From Novosphingobium sp. FSW06-99 (GTDB taxonomy: Bacteria > Pseudomonadota > Alphaproteobacteria > Sphingomonadales > Sphingomonadaceae): a stretch of DNA of 46,077 nt. This document shows positions 1-7,939 of the stretch, piece by piece. Made by a program: the position numbers and the translations under genes. Below the pieces are notes generated by a model. The model worked only from the letters and a program-made list of their open reading frames with translations. It searched no databases and was not told the DNA's origin. Location: positions 385,811-431,887 of the forward strand of contig NZ_KQ954255.1 in the NCBI RefSeq assembly GCF_001519065.1. Direction: 5' to 3'. Position 1 is the stretch's first letter. Every line of letters starts with the position of its first letter.

Positions 1-14
1 TTCTGGGGAGGATA

Positions 15-899
15 TCATTGCGGCGTGCCTTTGCGTGGCTGATAGGTCTGGTCGGGGCCCGGAAAGCTGCGCGCGCGCACTTCGGCGGCATAAGTCTGCA
101 CCGCATTGTCGATGGTTGCGGCGATGTTTTCATAGACTTTGACAAAGCGCGGGACGCGCTCGAACATGCCCAGCATGTCTTCGGTCACCAGCACCTGGCC
201 GTCGCATTGCGCCGAGGCGCCGATGCCGATGGTGGGGCAGGCGATGGCGCGGGTGATCGCCACCGCGATCGGTTCGACCACGCCTTCGATCACCACGGCA
301 AAGGCCCCGGCGGCATCGAGTGCGCGCGCATCGGTCAGGATCTTGTCCGCCTCGGCGGCGCTGCGTCCGCGCGCGTTGTAGCCGCCCAGCACGTTGACCG
401 CCTGCGGTGTCAGGCCGACATGGCCCATCACCGGGATGCCCCGGCGCACCAGAAAGGCCACCGTTTCGGCCATTGCCTCGCCACCTTCGAGCTTGATTGC
501 GGCGCAGCCGGTTTCCTTGAGCACGCGCGCGGCGCTGGAAAAGGCCAGTTCGGGCGAGGCTTCGTAGCTGCCGAACGGCATGTCGACGACCACCGCCGCG
601 TGATAGCTGCCGCGCACCACCGCCGCGCCATGGGCGATCATCATGTCGAGCGTGACCGGCACGCTCGACGGCAGGCCATAGATCACCTGGCCCAGCGAAT
701 CCCCGACCAGTAGCAGATCGCAATGCGCATCGAGCAATTGCGCCTGCCGCGCGGTATAGGCGGTCAGCATCACGATCGGCTCGGCGGTCACGCCATCGAC
801 CTTGCGTTCGCGGACCTGCGGCACGGTCAACCGCTTCATCGGCGCGGGCGTGGGATGCGCCCGGCTGGTGGATGTATCGAGCTGGAACGTTGTCGACAT
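15..899 (-). CDS. panB: 3-methyl-2-oxobutanoate hydroxymethyltransferase
   Basis: PanB (ketopantoate hydroxymethyltransferase) adds a hydroxymethyl group from 5,10-methylene-THF to alpha-ketoisovalerate, the first committed step of pantothenate and CoA synthesis in the cytosol. The 294-aa protein has the expected length. It shows the family signatures [14 protein letters not shown] near the N-terminus, [10 protein letters not shown] (metal-binding Asp), the KLEGG motif in the barrel, and GHVGLTPQ. The start is set at the ATG of MSTTFQLD because a GGGAAAAGAC stretch lies just upstream. The frame is open for 35 more codons, but those run toward the palindromic repeat and look non-coding. About 20 extra residues precede the conserved core. 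No panC is visible, and the gene ends 15 bases from the window edge. Confidence 0.95.
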   Translation of the reverse strand: MSTTFQLDTSTSRAHPTPAPMKRLTVPQVRERKVDGVTAEPIVMLTAYTARQAQLLDAHCDLLLVGDSLGQVIYGLPSSVPVTLDMMIAHGAAVVRGSYHAAVVVDMPFGSYEASPELAFSSAARVLKETGCAAIKLEGGEAMAETVAFLVRRGIPVMGHVGLTPQAVNVLGGYNARGRSAAEADKILTDARALDAAGAFAVVIEGVVEPIAVAITRAIACPTIGIGASAQCDGQVLVTEDMLGMFERVPRFVKVYENIAATIDNAVQTYAAEVRARSFPGPDQTYQPRKGTPQ

Positions 900-941
900 G
901 GTCTTTTCCCACTCTTTTGGCAGCGAATGCCTTGCCTTCGT

Positions 942-1090
942 GTCTGACCCGAACCTGGCGGTTCGGGAAGTCGGCACCGGCCCGCTCCCCACCTGACCAC
1001 CCACGTAAGTGTATGTTATTGGGCGGTCGGGTGGGGGAGCGGGCTGGTGCCGACTTCGAAACGCGCCCTTTCGCGCGTTTCGAGTCAGAC
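942..1090. repeat. Nested palindromic element, copy 1
   Basis: This 149-bp element is bounded by GTCTGAC on the left and its reverse complement GTCAGAC on the right. Inside are two small hairpins (CCGAAC/GTTCGG at the left; CGAAACGCG/CGCGTTTCG at the right) around a long inverted repeat whose arms are 968-1003 and 1020-1056. The arms pair with three mismatches and one gap. It sits between the divergent panB and permease genes, so it lies in their promoter region. A second copy with the same architecture is at 19784-19924. No ORF is carried. It looks like a non-autonomous mobile palindrome or a structured repeat family. The function is not known to me. Confidence 0.8.
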
Positions 1091-1267
1091 CCTTAACCGG
1101 CCAGACGTCAAGGGCAAGGGGCAGCGGCAGGCAAAAAGCTCTTTGCCGGGGGCGGGCATGCGGCTAGCGTCGCGCGCCATAACCTGGTTTCGATTGCAAT
1201 CAGGTCCGTCCGGCAGGTTGCGCCGGAGCGGGCCGAGATCTTGCAATGACCAAGGCGGGAGAATTCA
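1091..1267. promoter_or_regulatory. Permease leader/promoter region, no gene seen
   Basis: This is the remainder of the 368-base gap between panB and the permease. It has no convincing ORF. It holds the ribosome-binding sequence of the permease (GCGGGAGAATTCA just before the ATG at 1268). I could not assign a sigma-70 promoter with confidence. Confidence 0.35.
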
Positions 1268-2788
1268 ATGTTTGGTCGCGTCAAATCACTCGACGCCATT
1301 CTAGCCACGGCCGAGAAGAAATCGCTGCATCGGTCGCTGGGTGCGTTTCAATTGACCATGCTGGGGGTTGGGGCCGTCATCGGCACCGGGATTTTCGTGT
1401 TGACGGCAGAGGCCGCGCAAAAGGCGGGGCCGGGCATGATGCTCAGCTTTGTGATTGCCGGGTTCGTCTGTGCGGTGGCGGCTTTGTGCTATGCCGAAAT
1501 GGCCGCGATGGTGCCGGTTTCGGGGTCTGCCTATACCTACAGCTATGCGGTGATGGGCGAACTGGTCGCCTGGATGGTCGGCTGGGCGCTGATCCTGGAA
1601 TATGCGATTGCGGCGGGTGCGGTGTCGGTCGGCTGGTCCGGCTATATGATCGGGTTCGTCCAGAACAGTTTTCACATAATCGTGCCGCTCGAACTGGTGC
1701 GCGGGCCGTTTGACGGCGGGCTGATCAATCTGCCGGCGATGGCGATTGCGGCGATCATCACCGTGCTGCTGGTGCTGGGCACCAAGGAAAGCGCGACGGT
1801 CAACGCGGTGCTGGTGGCGATCAAGATTGCCGCGCTGACGCTGTTTGTGGCGCTTACGCTGCCGGTGATCCGCTCTGGCCAGTTCGTGCCGTTTGCCCCG
1901 CTCGGGTTTACGGGCATTTCGGGCGCGGCGGCCTCGATCTTTTTCGCCTATGTCGGGTTCGATGCGGTGTCGACCGCCGCCGAAGAGACCACCAATCCGC
2001 AGCGCAATATGCCGATCGGGCTGATCGGCAGTCTGGCGATCTGTACGGTGTTCTACATGCTGGTGGCCGCAGGGGTGATCGGCACGGTGGGCGCACAGCC
2101 GGTGTTCGGGCCGGGGCATGTCGCGCTCGATCCAGGCACGCCCGCGCTGTCGCAGGCCTGTTCGCTGATCCATGACAACGCGGTGGTCTGTTCGAAGGAA
2201 GCGCTGGCGTGGACCTTGCGGTCGGTCGGCCATCCGTTTGTCGGCTGGCTGGTCGGTGCGGCGGCGATTCTGGCGCTGCCCTCGGTGATCCTGATGATGA
2301 TGTTCGGCCAGACGCGCATTTTCTTTGTGATGAGCCGAGACGGGCTGCTGCCCGAATTCTTTTCGAAAGTGCATCCGAAATTTCACACCCCGCACGTCAT
2401 CACCATCCTGACCGGCATCTTCGTGGCGCTGTTCGCGGCGTTCTTTCCGGTTGGGCTGCTGGCCGATGTGTCGAATTCGGGCACCCTGTTCGCCTTTGCC
2501 GCGGTGTCGATCGCGGTGATGGTGCTGCGCGTGACCGATGCCGGGCGCCATCGTCCGTTCCACACCCCGGCGGTGTGGGTGATCGCGCCGATCTCGATCC
2601 TGGGCTGCCTGTACTTGTTCTACAGCCTGTCGGCGGCAACGGTCGAACTGTTCATCGGCTGGGCGGCGCTCGGCCTGGTGGTCTATTACGCCTATAGCCG
2701 CAGCCGCAGCCACGTCGGGCGCGGACTGACCGAAGTGCACGAAGAAGACGCCGATCTGCCGCCTTCATCGGTGCCGCCGATTCTCTGA
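1268..2788 (+). CDS. APC-superfamily amino acid permease
   Basis: This is an inner-membrane amino-acid transporter of the APC superfamily, closest in appearance to the cationic amino-acid transporter (CAT/YfnA-like) group. The 506-aa protein begins with a short basic N-terminus and then shows the family hallmark GVGAVIGTGIFVLT in TM1 (about residues 33-46). It continues with some 12-14 hydrophobic segments, including the conserved FFAYVGFDAVSTAAEE stretch typical of CAT-type permeases and a loop with FGQTRIFFVMSRDG. The C-terminal tail is short and acidic. The start is supported by GGGAG seven bases upstream of the ATG. A rho-independent terminator follows. The substrate cannot be read from sequence, and no adjacent metabolic gene suggests one. 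Confidence 0.9.
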   Translation: MFGRVKSLDAILATAEKKSLHRSLGAFQLTMLGVGAVIGTGIFVLTAEAAQKAGPGMMLSFVIAGFVCAVAALCYAEMAAMVPVSGSAYTYSYAVMGELVAWMVGWALILEYAIAAGAVSVGWSGYMIGFVQNSFHIIVPLELVRGPFDGGLINLPAMAIAAIITVLLVLGTKESATVNAVLVAIKIAALTLFVALTLPVIRSGQFVPFAPLGFTGISGAAASIFFAYVGFDAVSTAAEETTNPQRNMPIGLIGSLAICTVFYMLVAAGVIGTVGAQPVFGPGHVALDPGTPALSQACSLIHDNAVVCSKEALAWTLRSVGHPFVGWLVGAAAILALPSVILMMMFGQTRIFFVMSRDGLLPEFFSKVHPKFHTPHVITILTGIFVALFAAFFPVGLLADVSNSGTLFAFAAVSIAVMVLRVTDAGRHRPFHTPAVWVIAPISILGCLYLFYSLSAATVELFIGWAALGLVVYYAYSRSRSHVGRGLTEVHEEDADLPPSSVPPIL

Positions 2789-2813
2789 CGGATCTGTTTT
2801 TCGGCAAATTCTG

Positions 2814-2846
2814 CGGGCCGGGGAGCAACAGTTCCCCGGCCCGTTT
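2814..2846 (+). terminator. Rho-independent terminator after permease
   Basis: An 11-bp perfect stem (CGGGCCGGGGA at 2814-2824 with TCCCCGGCCCG at 2833-2843) and an 8-nt loop are followed by TTT. It lies 26 bases after the permease stop and insulates the SOS promoter of imuA. Confidence 0.75.
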
Positions 2847-2869
2847 GCTGTTGCGCAATCGGCAAATGA

Positions 2870-2884
2870 GAACATAATAGGAAC
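2870..2884 (+). promoter_or_regulatory. LexA box of imuA-imuB
   Basis: The sequence is GAAC-ATAATAG-GAAC, a perfect match to the alphaproteobacterial LexA operator GAAC-N7-GAAC. A -10-like CATAAT (2873-2878) lies inside the operator, and TTGCGC (2851-2856) is a possible -35 with a 16-bp spacer. The imuA ATG at 2885 follows immediately, six bases after the -10, so transcription would begin at or beside the start codon. LexA bound here would directly block the polymerase. Confidence 0.85.
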
Positions 2885-3661
2885 ATGGATCGATTCGCAG
2901 CCTCCGTATCATTCCTCCCCGGCACGGGGAGGGGGACCGGCAAAGCCGGTGGAGGGGCGCTGCCTCTACAGAACGCCATGCGCGGGGCGATCCCACTCCA
3001 CCATCCCGCACGTGCCTCCTGCCGCCACACCGAACTGTTCGCCTCTGCCGATGAGGCAAGCGGCGCCGCGCTGGCACTGGCCCTGGCGCGCGATGCCATG
3101 GACGATCCGGCCGATCATCGCCCGTGGCTGTGGGTGCAGGACCGGGCGGCGATCCGGCTGTCGGGGCGGCCCTATCGCCCCGGCCTGCCCACGGGGCTGC
3201 GCCATCGCCTGATCCATGTCGCCGCCCCGCGTGCCGAAGATGCGCTGTTCGCGCTGGAAGAGGGGTTGCGCTGCCGCGATCTGGCCTTTGTCATCGGCGA
3301 AGTGGCGGGCAATCCGGCGGCGCTGGATTTCACCGCGTCGCGTCGGCTCAGCCTGGCGGCGGAACGCCATGGCGTGCCGTTGTGGATGGTGCGGCTGTCG
3401 GCGCGGCACGATCTGGGCTCTGCGCGCATGCGCTGGGACGTTGCCGCCGCGCCCAGTCCGTCGCCGCGCTGGAACCGGGATGCCCCTGGCGATCCGCGCT
3501 GGCGCGCCGATCTGTTCCGCGCGCATGTGTTTCAACCCGGTCAATGGATAGTTGGTGATGATGGAGAACGGCACAGCCTCGCCGTCTTCGCGACGGATCA
3601 TGGCGGCGTGGTGTCCGACGCTGGCGATCGATCGCTGGCGGCTGGGTCAGGACAGGCCTGA
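2885..3661 (+). CDS. imuA: SOS mutagenesis accessory protein ImuA
   Basis: ImuA is a RecA/SulA-like accessory factor that works with ImuB and DnaE2 in damage-induced mutagenesis. The conserved part begins near residue 32 (MRGAIPLHH) and includes HTELFASADEA, an alanine-rich helix, FALEEGLRCRDLAFVIGEV and LAAERHGVPLWMVRLS, a RecA-like core layout without an obvious functional Walker A. The ATG at 2885 is preferred because it follows the LexA box at the same distance as in the second SOS operon. The next ATG in frame is 2978. If 2885 is correct, residues 9-25 or so are encoded by a palindromic repeat (2911-2958) inserted in frame. The gene overlaps imuB by about 100 bases, implying translational coupling. 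Confidence 0.85.
   Translation: MDRFAASVSFLPGTGRGTGKAGGGALPLQNAMRGAIPLHHPARASCRHTELFASADEASGAALALALARDAMDDPADHRPWLWVQDRAAIRLSGRPYRPGLPTGLRHRLIHVAAPRAEDALFALEEGLRCRDLAFVIGEVAGNPAALDFTASRRLSLAAERHGVPLWMVRLSARHDLGSARMRWDVAAAPSPSPRWNRDAPGDPRWRADLFRAHVFQPGQWIVGDDGERHSLAVFATDHGGVVSDAGDRSLAAGSGQA
2911..2958 (+). repeat. Palindromic repeat inside 5' end of imuA
   Basis: Two adjacent hairpins are visible: CCTCCCC (2914-2920) with GGGGAGG (2926-2932), and ACCGGC (2936-2941) with GCCGGT (2945-2950), followed by GGAGGGG. The first 20 bases (2911-2930) recur exactly, in inverted orientation, at 33996-34015 beside the trpC stop codon. The repeat keeps the imuA frame open. Confidence 0.8.
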
Positions 3662-5120
3662 TCCGTCCGCGCCGCTGATCCTGATCGGCGAAACCGCACA
3701 TGGGCCGCGTATTACCGCCGTCAGCCCCCCGGCGCGCGCCGCGGGTGCGCGCCGGGGCATGTTGCTGGCCGATGCGCGCGCACTGGCGCCGGGGCTGGTA
3801 GTGCATCCCGCCGATCCCGCCGGGGATCATGCCTTCCTCGAAACGCTGGCGCTGTGGGTACAGCGCTGGGGGCCGTGGAGCGCGCTGGACGCGCCCGACG
3901 GACTGATCGTCGATGTGACCGGGGTGGCGCACCTGTTCGGTGGCGAAGACGCGCTGATGGTCGATGCCCGTGCCTGTTTTGCCGCGCGCGGGTTGCAGGT
4001 GCGGCTGGCGATCGCGCCCACGGCGGGGGCGGCCTGGGCACTGGCACATCATGGCCCCGACCGGTCTGCGCTGGCCGAGGGGGGCGATCCGCTCGATGCC
4101 TTGCGCGATCTGCCGGTGGCGGCGCTGCGGCTGGATGATGCGGTGCTGCTGCTGCTCGACCGGTTGGGGCTCAAACGTATCGGCGATCTGGCCGCGATCG
4201 GTCGGTCCGCGCTGGCGCGGCGGTTTCGCGACCGGCGTGCGCCTGCGGCCAATCCGCTGGTGCGGCTCGACCAGTTTGCCGGGCGCGTGCCCGAACCGAT
4301 CCTGCCGGTCATCGCCGCGCCGGTGCCGACGGTGCTGCGCCGGCTGATCGAACCGCTGCGCCATCGCGATCTGCTCGACCGGGTGGTGGCCGATCTGGCG
4401 CTGGCGCTGGCACGGCGGCTTGAAGCGCACGGGCAGGGCGCGCGGCGGCTCGACCTGACTTTGTGGAAAGTCGATGGCGGGGTGTTGCGGCGCGCGCTCG
4501 AACTGGCGGCGCCGACCCGCGATGCGGCGCATATCACCCGGCTGTTTGCGCACAAGCTGGACGATTGCGACGCCGGTTTCGGCATCGAGGTGGTGCGGCT
4601 GTCGGCGCCCTGGGCCGAACCGCTGATGCTGAGCCAGACCGATCTCGAGGCATCGGCGCAACAGCACGGCACCAGCCTGGCGGCCTGTATCGACCGGCTG
4701 ACGGCGCGGTTGGGGGCTGCGGCAGTGGCCATGCCGGTGCCGCGCGCCAGCCATCTGCCCGAACGCGCGCAAGGCTGGGTCACCCCCGATCCGACGCGCG
4801 CGATGCAGGAGGAACTGGCGTTCCACGCCCGCCCGCTCAAACTGCTCGACCGCGCCGAACCGATCGCGGTGATCTATGAGGCGCCCGACGGATTGCCGCG
4901 CCTGTTCCGCTGGCGCGGCGCGGTGCACGAAATCGCCCGCGCCGAAGGCCCCGAACGGATCGCGCCCGAATGGTGGCGCGAAAAAGGCGGGGCGCGGCTG
5001 CGCGATTACTATCGCATCGAAGACAGCAGCGGGCGCCGTTACTGGATCTATCGCCGGGGCCTGCCCGGCGACGGGCGCGGCGGTGTGCCCGAATGGTTTC
5101 TGCAAGGCTTGTGCGGATGA
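3558..5120 (+). CDS. imuB: Y-family polymerase-like protein ImuB
   Basis: ImuB is a catalytically dead Y-family DNA polymerase homologue that bridges ImuA, DnaE2 and the beta clamp in SOS mutagenesis. About 520 aa. The N-terminal IMAAWCPTLAIDRWRL replaces the usual DinB start. The palm segment reads LIVDVTGVAHLFGG, lacking the Asp-Glu catalytic pair of true Y-family enzymes. The C-terminal 70 residues (FRWRGAVHEIA ... DYYRIEDSSGRRYWIYRRG) match the DUF6504-type tail of the ImuB family. Possible starts are ATG 3558, ATG 3561 and ATG 3600. I use 3558, but homologues leave little sequence before the IMAAW motif, so 3600 is also reasonable. It overlaps imuA in a different frame and belongs to the same LexA-controlled transcript. 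Confidence 0.9.
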   Translation: MMENGTASPSSRRIMAAWCPTLAIDRWRLGQDRPDPSAPLILIGETAHGPRITAVSPPARAAGARRGMLLADARALAPGLVVHPADPAGDHAFLETLALWVQRWGPWSALDAPDGLIVDVTGVAHLFGGEDALMVDARACFAARGLQVRLAIAPTAGAAWALAHHGPDRSALAEGGDPLDALRDLPVAALRLDDAVLLLLDRLGLKRIGDLAAIGRSALARRFRDRRAPAANPLVRLDQFAGRVPEPILPVIAAPVPTVLRRLIEPLRHRDLLDRVVADLALALARRLEAHGQGARRLDLTLWKVDGGVLRRALELAAPTRDAAHITRLFAHKLDDCDAGFGIEVVRLSAPWAEPLMLSQTDLEASAQQHGTSLAACIDRLTARLGAAAVAMPVPRASHLPERAQGWVTPDPTRAMQEELAFHARPLKLLDRAEPIAVIYEAPDGLPRLFRWRGAVHEIARAEGPERIAPEWWREKGGARLRDYYRIEDSSGRRYWIYRRGLPGDGRGGVPEWFLQGLCG

Positions 5121-5241
5121 CCGGCGTGGCAAATCGAACGCCGGTTATAGCTCCACGATCGATGCGTCATCGCGTGCGCCTGCGTGCGTGCGGTGCATAG
5201 ACTGCGGTGTGAACACTGCGTGGAGCGGCGAGGATGGCGAA

Positions 5242-6270
5242 TTGAGCGGGCGGCGTGTGGCATGGCTCGATCTGGCGCGCGGGCTGGGGGTGGTGCTGGT
5301 GGTCGCAGGGCATGCCGAACGCGGGCTGGTGTCGGCGGGGATTGCCACGGGCGCGGGCTGGCGCACGTTCGATCTGGCGCTCTATACCTTTCACATGCCG
5401 CTGTTCATGGTGCTGGCCGGGTTGAATGTGCCCGGATCGCTGCGGCGCGGGGCGGGCGATTTCCTGCGGGCCAAAGTGTCGACGATTGCCTGGCCCTATG
5501 TGTTGTGGTCGCTGGTGCAGGGGGTGCTGATGGTCCGGTTGTCGGGGATGACCAACGGCCATGCCGACTGGTCGGCGCTGGCGATGATCGCGTGGCGGCC
5601 GATTTCACCGTTCTGGTTCCTCTATGCGCTGATGGTCTATATGACCGTGATCGCGTTGGTGGGGGTGCGCGCGCGTGTGCTGATCCCGCTGGCGCTGGCG
5701 GGCATGGTCGCCAGCCAGTTTCTCGATGGCGATCAGATCGCACACCAGGTGTGTTACCAGGCGGTATTTTTCGTCACCGGCGTGCTGGCGGCCGATACGA
5801 TCAGGGGCTTGCGCGCGCGCACGGCGTTGCTGGTGCTGCCCGCCGCGATCGCGCTGTGGGTCATCGGCTGCCTGGTGATGCCGTTGTCTGGCGAGGCGCC
5901 CTATCTGAAACCGGCGGCATTGCCGGCCGCGATCGGCGGCATCGCGGCCATGCTGGCGCTGTCGCGGTTGCTGGCACAGACCGGCGCGCGCGCGCTGTTC
6001 GTGCCGCTGGGAACGGCATCGATGGCGATCTATGTCATGCATATCCTGGGCACGGCGGGCGCGCGCACGGCGCTGATGCACTTGCATGTGCCGCATTGGG
6101 CCGGGCTTTACTGGATCGTGTGCACGATGACAGGGGTGGTCGGGCCACTGCTGGTGCATCGCCTGCTGGCGCGGTTCGGGCTGCTGCCGCTGTTTGGCCT
6201 GGGCCCCCGCACGCGGCGCGGTCCGGTGCGCCCGCCGCCGGTAATCGCCATGGCGGCCTTGAGAGGGTGA
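5242..6270 (+). CDS. Membrane acyltransferase (acyltransferase 3 family)
   Basis: This is an integral membrane protein of the acyltransferase-3 (OafA/NolL/WecH-like) family, which transfers acyl groups to sugars or other envelope substrates. About 342 aa with roughly ten hydrophobic segments. The family start is clear: RVAWLDLARGLGVVLVVAGHAERG carries the conserved Asp and His, followed by LYTFHMPLFMVLAGL with the F-H-M-P-L-F signature. Next come WPYVLWSLVQG, and PFWFLYALMVY near the middle. The start is uncertain. TTG 5242 has AGGA upstream and leaves a normal N-terminus; GTG 5209 is the alternative. No glycan genes are nearby, so the substrate is unknown. It is convergent with the patatin gene, five bases apart. 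Confidence 0.75.
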   Translation: MSGRRVAWLDLARGLGVVLVVAGHAERGLVSAGIATGAGWRTFDLALYTFHMPLFMVLAGLNVPGSLRRGAGDFLRAKVSTIAWPYVLWSLVQGVLMVRLSGMTNGHADWSALAMIAWRPISPFWFLYALMVYMTVIALVGVRARVLIPLALAGMVASQFLDGDQIAHQVCYQAVFFVTGVLAADTIRGLRARTALLVLPAAIALWVIGCLVMPLSGEAPYLKPAALPAAIGGIAAMLALSRLLAQTGARALFVPLGTASMAIYVMHILGTAGARTALMHLHVPHWAGLYWIVCTMTGVVGPLLVHRLLARFGLLPLFGLGPRTRRGPVRPPPVIAMAALRG

Positions 6271-6275
6271 ACCCG

Positions 6276-7805
6276 CTATTTCGCCGCCGGCAGGATCAGG
6301 TTCCATTGCTGTTGTTGCCCCCGGCTGCGGCCATAATCGATCAGGCAGGCCATATAGTCGGGAAAATACTGCTGCGGCGGGTTGGGGACGCTGACATCGA
6401 CCGCCTGCCACGCGGTGCAGGTCTGGCGCGTGCCGTTGGCGGCATAGACATGGTCTGCGGGGGCGGGGCCCAGCGTGCCGGTGGCGGTGTTGTCGTCGTG
6501 GTTCGACAGATAGGCCATGTGCAATTGGCCCTGGGCCAGATCGACGCGATCCTGCACCAGCCCGACCGACAGGTTGTAGATCTGCGTTTCCAGAATATCC
6601 TCGACAATCCGGTCGAGAAAGCTGGCGACATCCCATTTGGCGGTGGCCACGGGCGGATTGGCGGGGTCGGCGGGACTGGTCGCGAGCGAGGTGTTGACCA
6701 GCAGCGTAACCGCGCGCGCATCGGTGCGGTCGGGCACGAACACGCCGACTTTGGCGCCCCCGTCGATGAACATGTGCTGGTGCACGCTCTGCCCGGCCTC
6801 GCCGATCACGGCAAAGCGCAATTGCACCGGCAGGGTCTGCACCGGCACCGACGATGAGGCGATCATCGCCGCGACATAGGCATCGCGCACCGCGTCCATG
6901 CCCACGGCCTGCCCGTCCCGATCGAAGGCCGACAGCGCCAGCCGCGTCAGATCGAGCGCATAGCCGTTGCCATCGTCATAATCGGCCGCCCCGATCAGCA
7001 GCGCGCGCTGGGCACAGCCCTGCAAGGCGATCTGCGCGATCGTATCGGGGCTGATCAGATCGCGCAGCCGCGTGCGCAGCGGCGTCAGATCGGCCAGCGC
7101 GCCCTGTTCGATCAGGGTCAGCCCCTTGGTCAGCAGTCCGCTGCTGCCCGGCACGGTCAGATGGGCAATCTCGGCCTCGTCATGGATGGCATAGGCCAGC
7201 GCCAGGTCTTCCAGGCTGGAATGGCCGGGCACCGGTGGCGATGCGCCGATCGCGCCGGGCAGCGCATGCACTGCCAGCGCACCGGGGTTGAGCCAGCCAT
7301 ACGTGCGGTCGGCGGGCACCGGCTGGCGGGCCAGGAACACGAATGTCGCCTGCAACGCGCCGGTGCTGATCCCGGTGACGATCTGCGCCTCTTCGGGCAA
7401 AGCACCGACATCCTGCAGCCCGAGCAGCAACCCCGCGCCAAACGTGCCGTGCGCGCCGCCGCCCGACAGCACCACGATGGCATCCTTGCGCATGGGCACA
7501 TCGCGGGTCAGCGCGGGATGTGCGGCGGCAAGCGCCGCGCATTTGGCGGCGTTGGCGCCATCGGCATGGTCGGCCGCGAGCAGGCGGCGCGATCGCGCAT
7601 AGATCGATCCGGTGGCGGGCCTGCCACTGGTGGCAACGGCGCGCGCCGCGAACAGTTCGTTGCTGTTCACCGCGATCGGATGGGCAGGGATCACCGCCTG
7701 GCTGGCCAGCGCGGGCCGGTCGATCTGCGGCAGTTTCAGCGCGCAACCGGCCAGCATCGGCACCAGCAGGATGCCCAGCCATGCCTTGCGCATCATCGTG
7801 TTCAT
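6276..7805 (-). CDS. Patatin-like phospholipase, predicted lipoprotein
   Basis: This is a predicted serine lipid acyl hydrolase of the patatin family. The 509-aa product begins with a lipoprotein signal peptide: MNTMMRKAW, a hydrophobic core, and lipobox LAGC with the acylated Cys at residue 21. The patatin core has the oxyanion loop GGGAHG (115-120), the nucleophile elbow GISTG with Ser147, and the DGG motif with Asp348, so the Ser-Asp dyad is intact. The start ATG is 11 codons inside the longest open frame and is preceded by a GGGGGAAC ribosome-binding site. It likely acts at the periplasmic face of a membrane. Its promoter region abuts that of the SOS radical SAM operon, which runs the other way; there is no sign that this gene is LexA-controlled. 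Confidence 0.85.
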   Translation of the reverse strand: MNTMMRKAWLGILLVPMLAGCALKLPQIDRPALASQAVIPAHPIAVNSNELFAARAVATSGRPATGSIYARSRRLLAADHADGANAAKCAALAAAHPALTRDVPMRKDAIVVLSGGGAHGTFGAGLLLGLQDVGALPEEAQIVTGISTGALQATFVFLARQPVPADRTYGWLNPGALAVHALPGAIGASPPVPGHSSLEDLALAYAIHDEAEIAHLTVPGSSGLLTKGLTLIEQGALADLTPLRTRLRDLISPDTIAQIALQGCAQRALLIGAADYDDGNGYALDLTRLALSAFDRDGQAVGMDAVRDAYVAAMIASSSVPVQTLPVQLRFAVIGEAGQSVHQHMFIDGGAKVGVFVPDRTDARAVTLLVNTSLATSPADPANPPVATAKWDVASFLDRIVEDILETQIYNLSVGLVQDRVDLAQGQLHMAYLSNHDDNTATGTLGPAPADHVYAANGTRQTCTAWQAVDVSVPNPPQQYFPDYMACLIDYGRSRGQQQQWNLILPAAK

Positions 7806-7922
7806 GGCCGTTCCCCCCGGTTGCCGCGCCGCGCCCATTCAAGAGTTTCCACCGGATTGTGCAAGGGGAAAATCGCCCGCGTTCCATCTTGCCCGCCTGG
7901 CCACTGGCCTTGGTGAAAAATG

Positions 7923-7937
7923 GAACATATAAGGAAC
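7923..7937 (+). promoter_or_regulatory. LexA box of radical SAM-udgX-dnaE2 operon
   Basis: The sequence is GAAC-ATATAAG-GAAC, a perfect alphaproteobacterial LexA operator. TATAAG (7928-7933) inside the spacer is a good -10; a weak -35 (TGGCCT) lies 17 bases upstream. The ATG at 7940 is six bases after the -10, the same geometry as at imuA. The second half-site could also serve as a weak AAGGA ribosome-binding site. Confidence 0.85.
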
Positions 7938-7939
7938 AA

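Noticed and set aside
3348..5132. 594-codon minus-strand frame antisense to imuB
   Set aside because: Arg/Gln/Pro-rich shadow of imuB; no family similarity and no start signal.
5184..6857. 557-codon plus-strand open frame over the acyltransferase and patatin genes
   Set aside because: It spans two real genes in other frames and has shadow-type composition with no recognisable domain.
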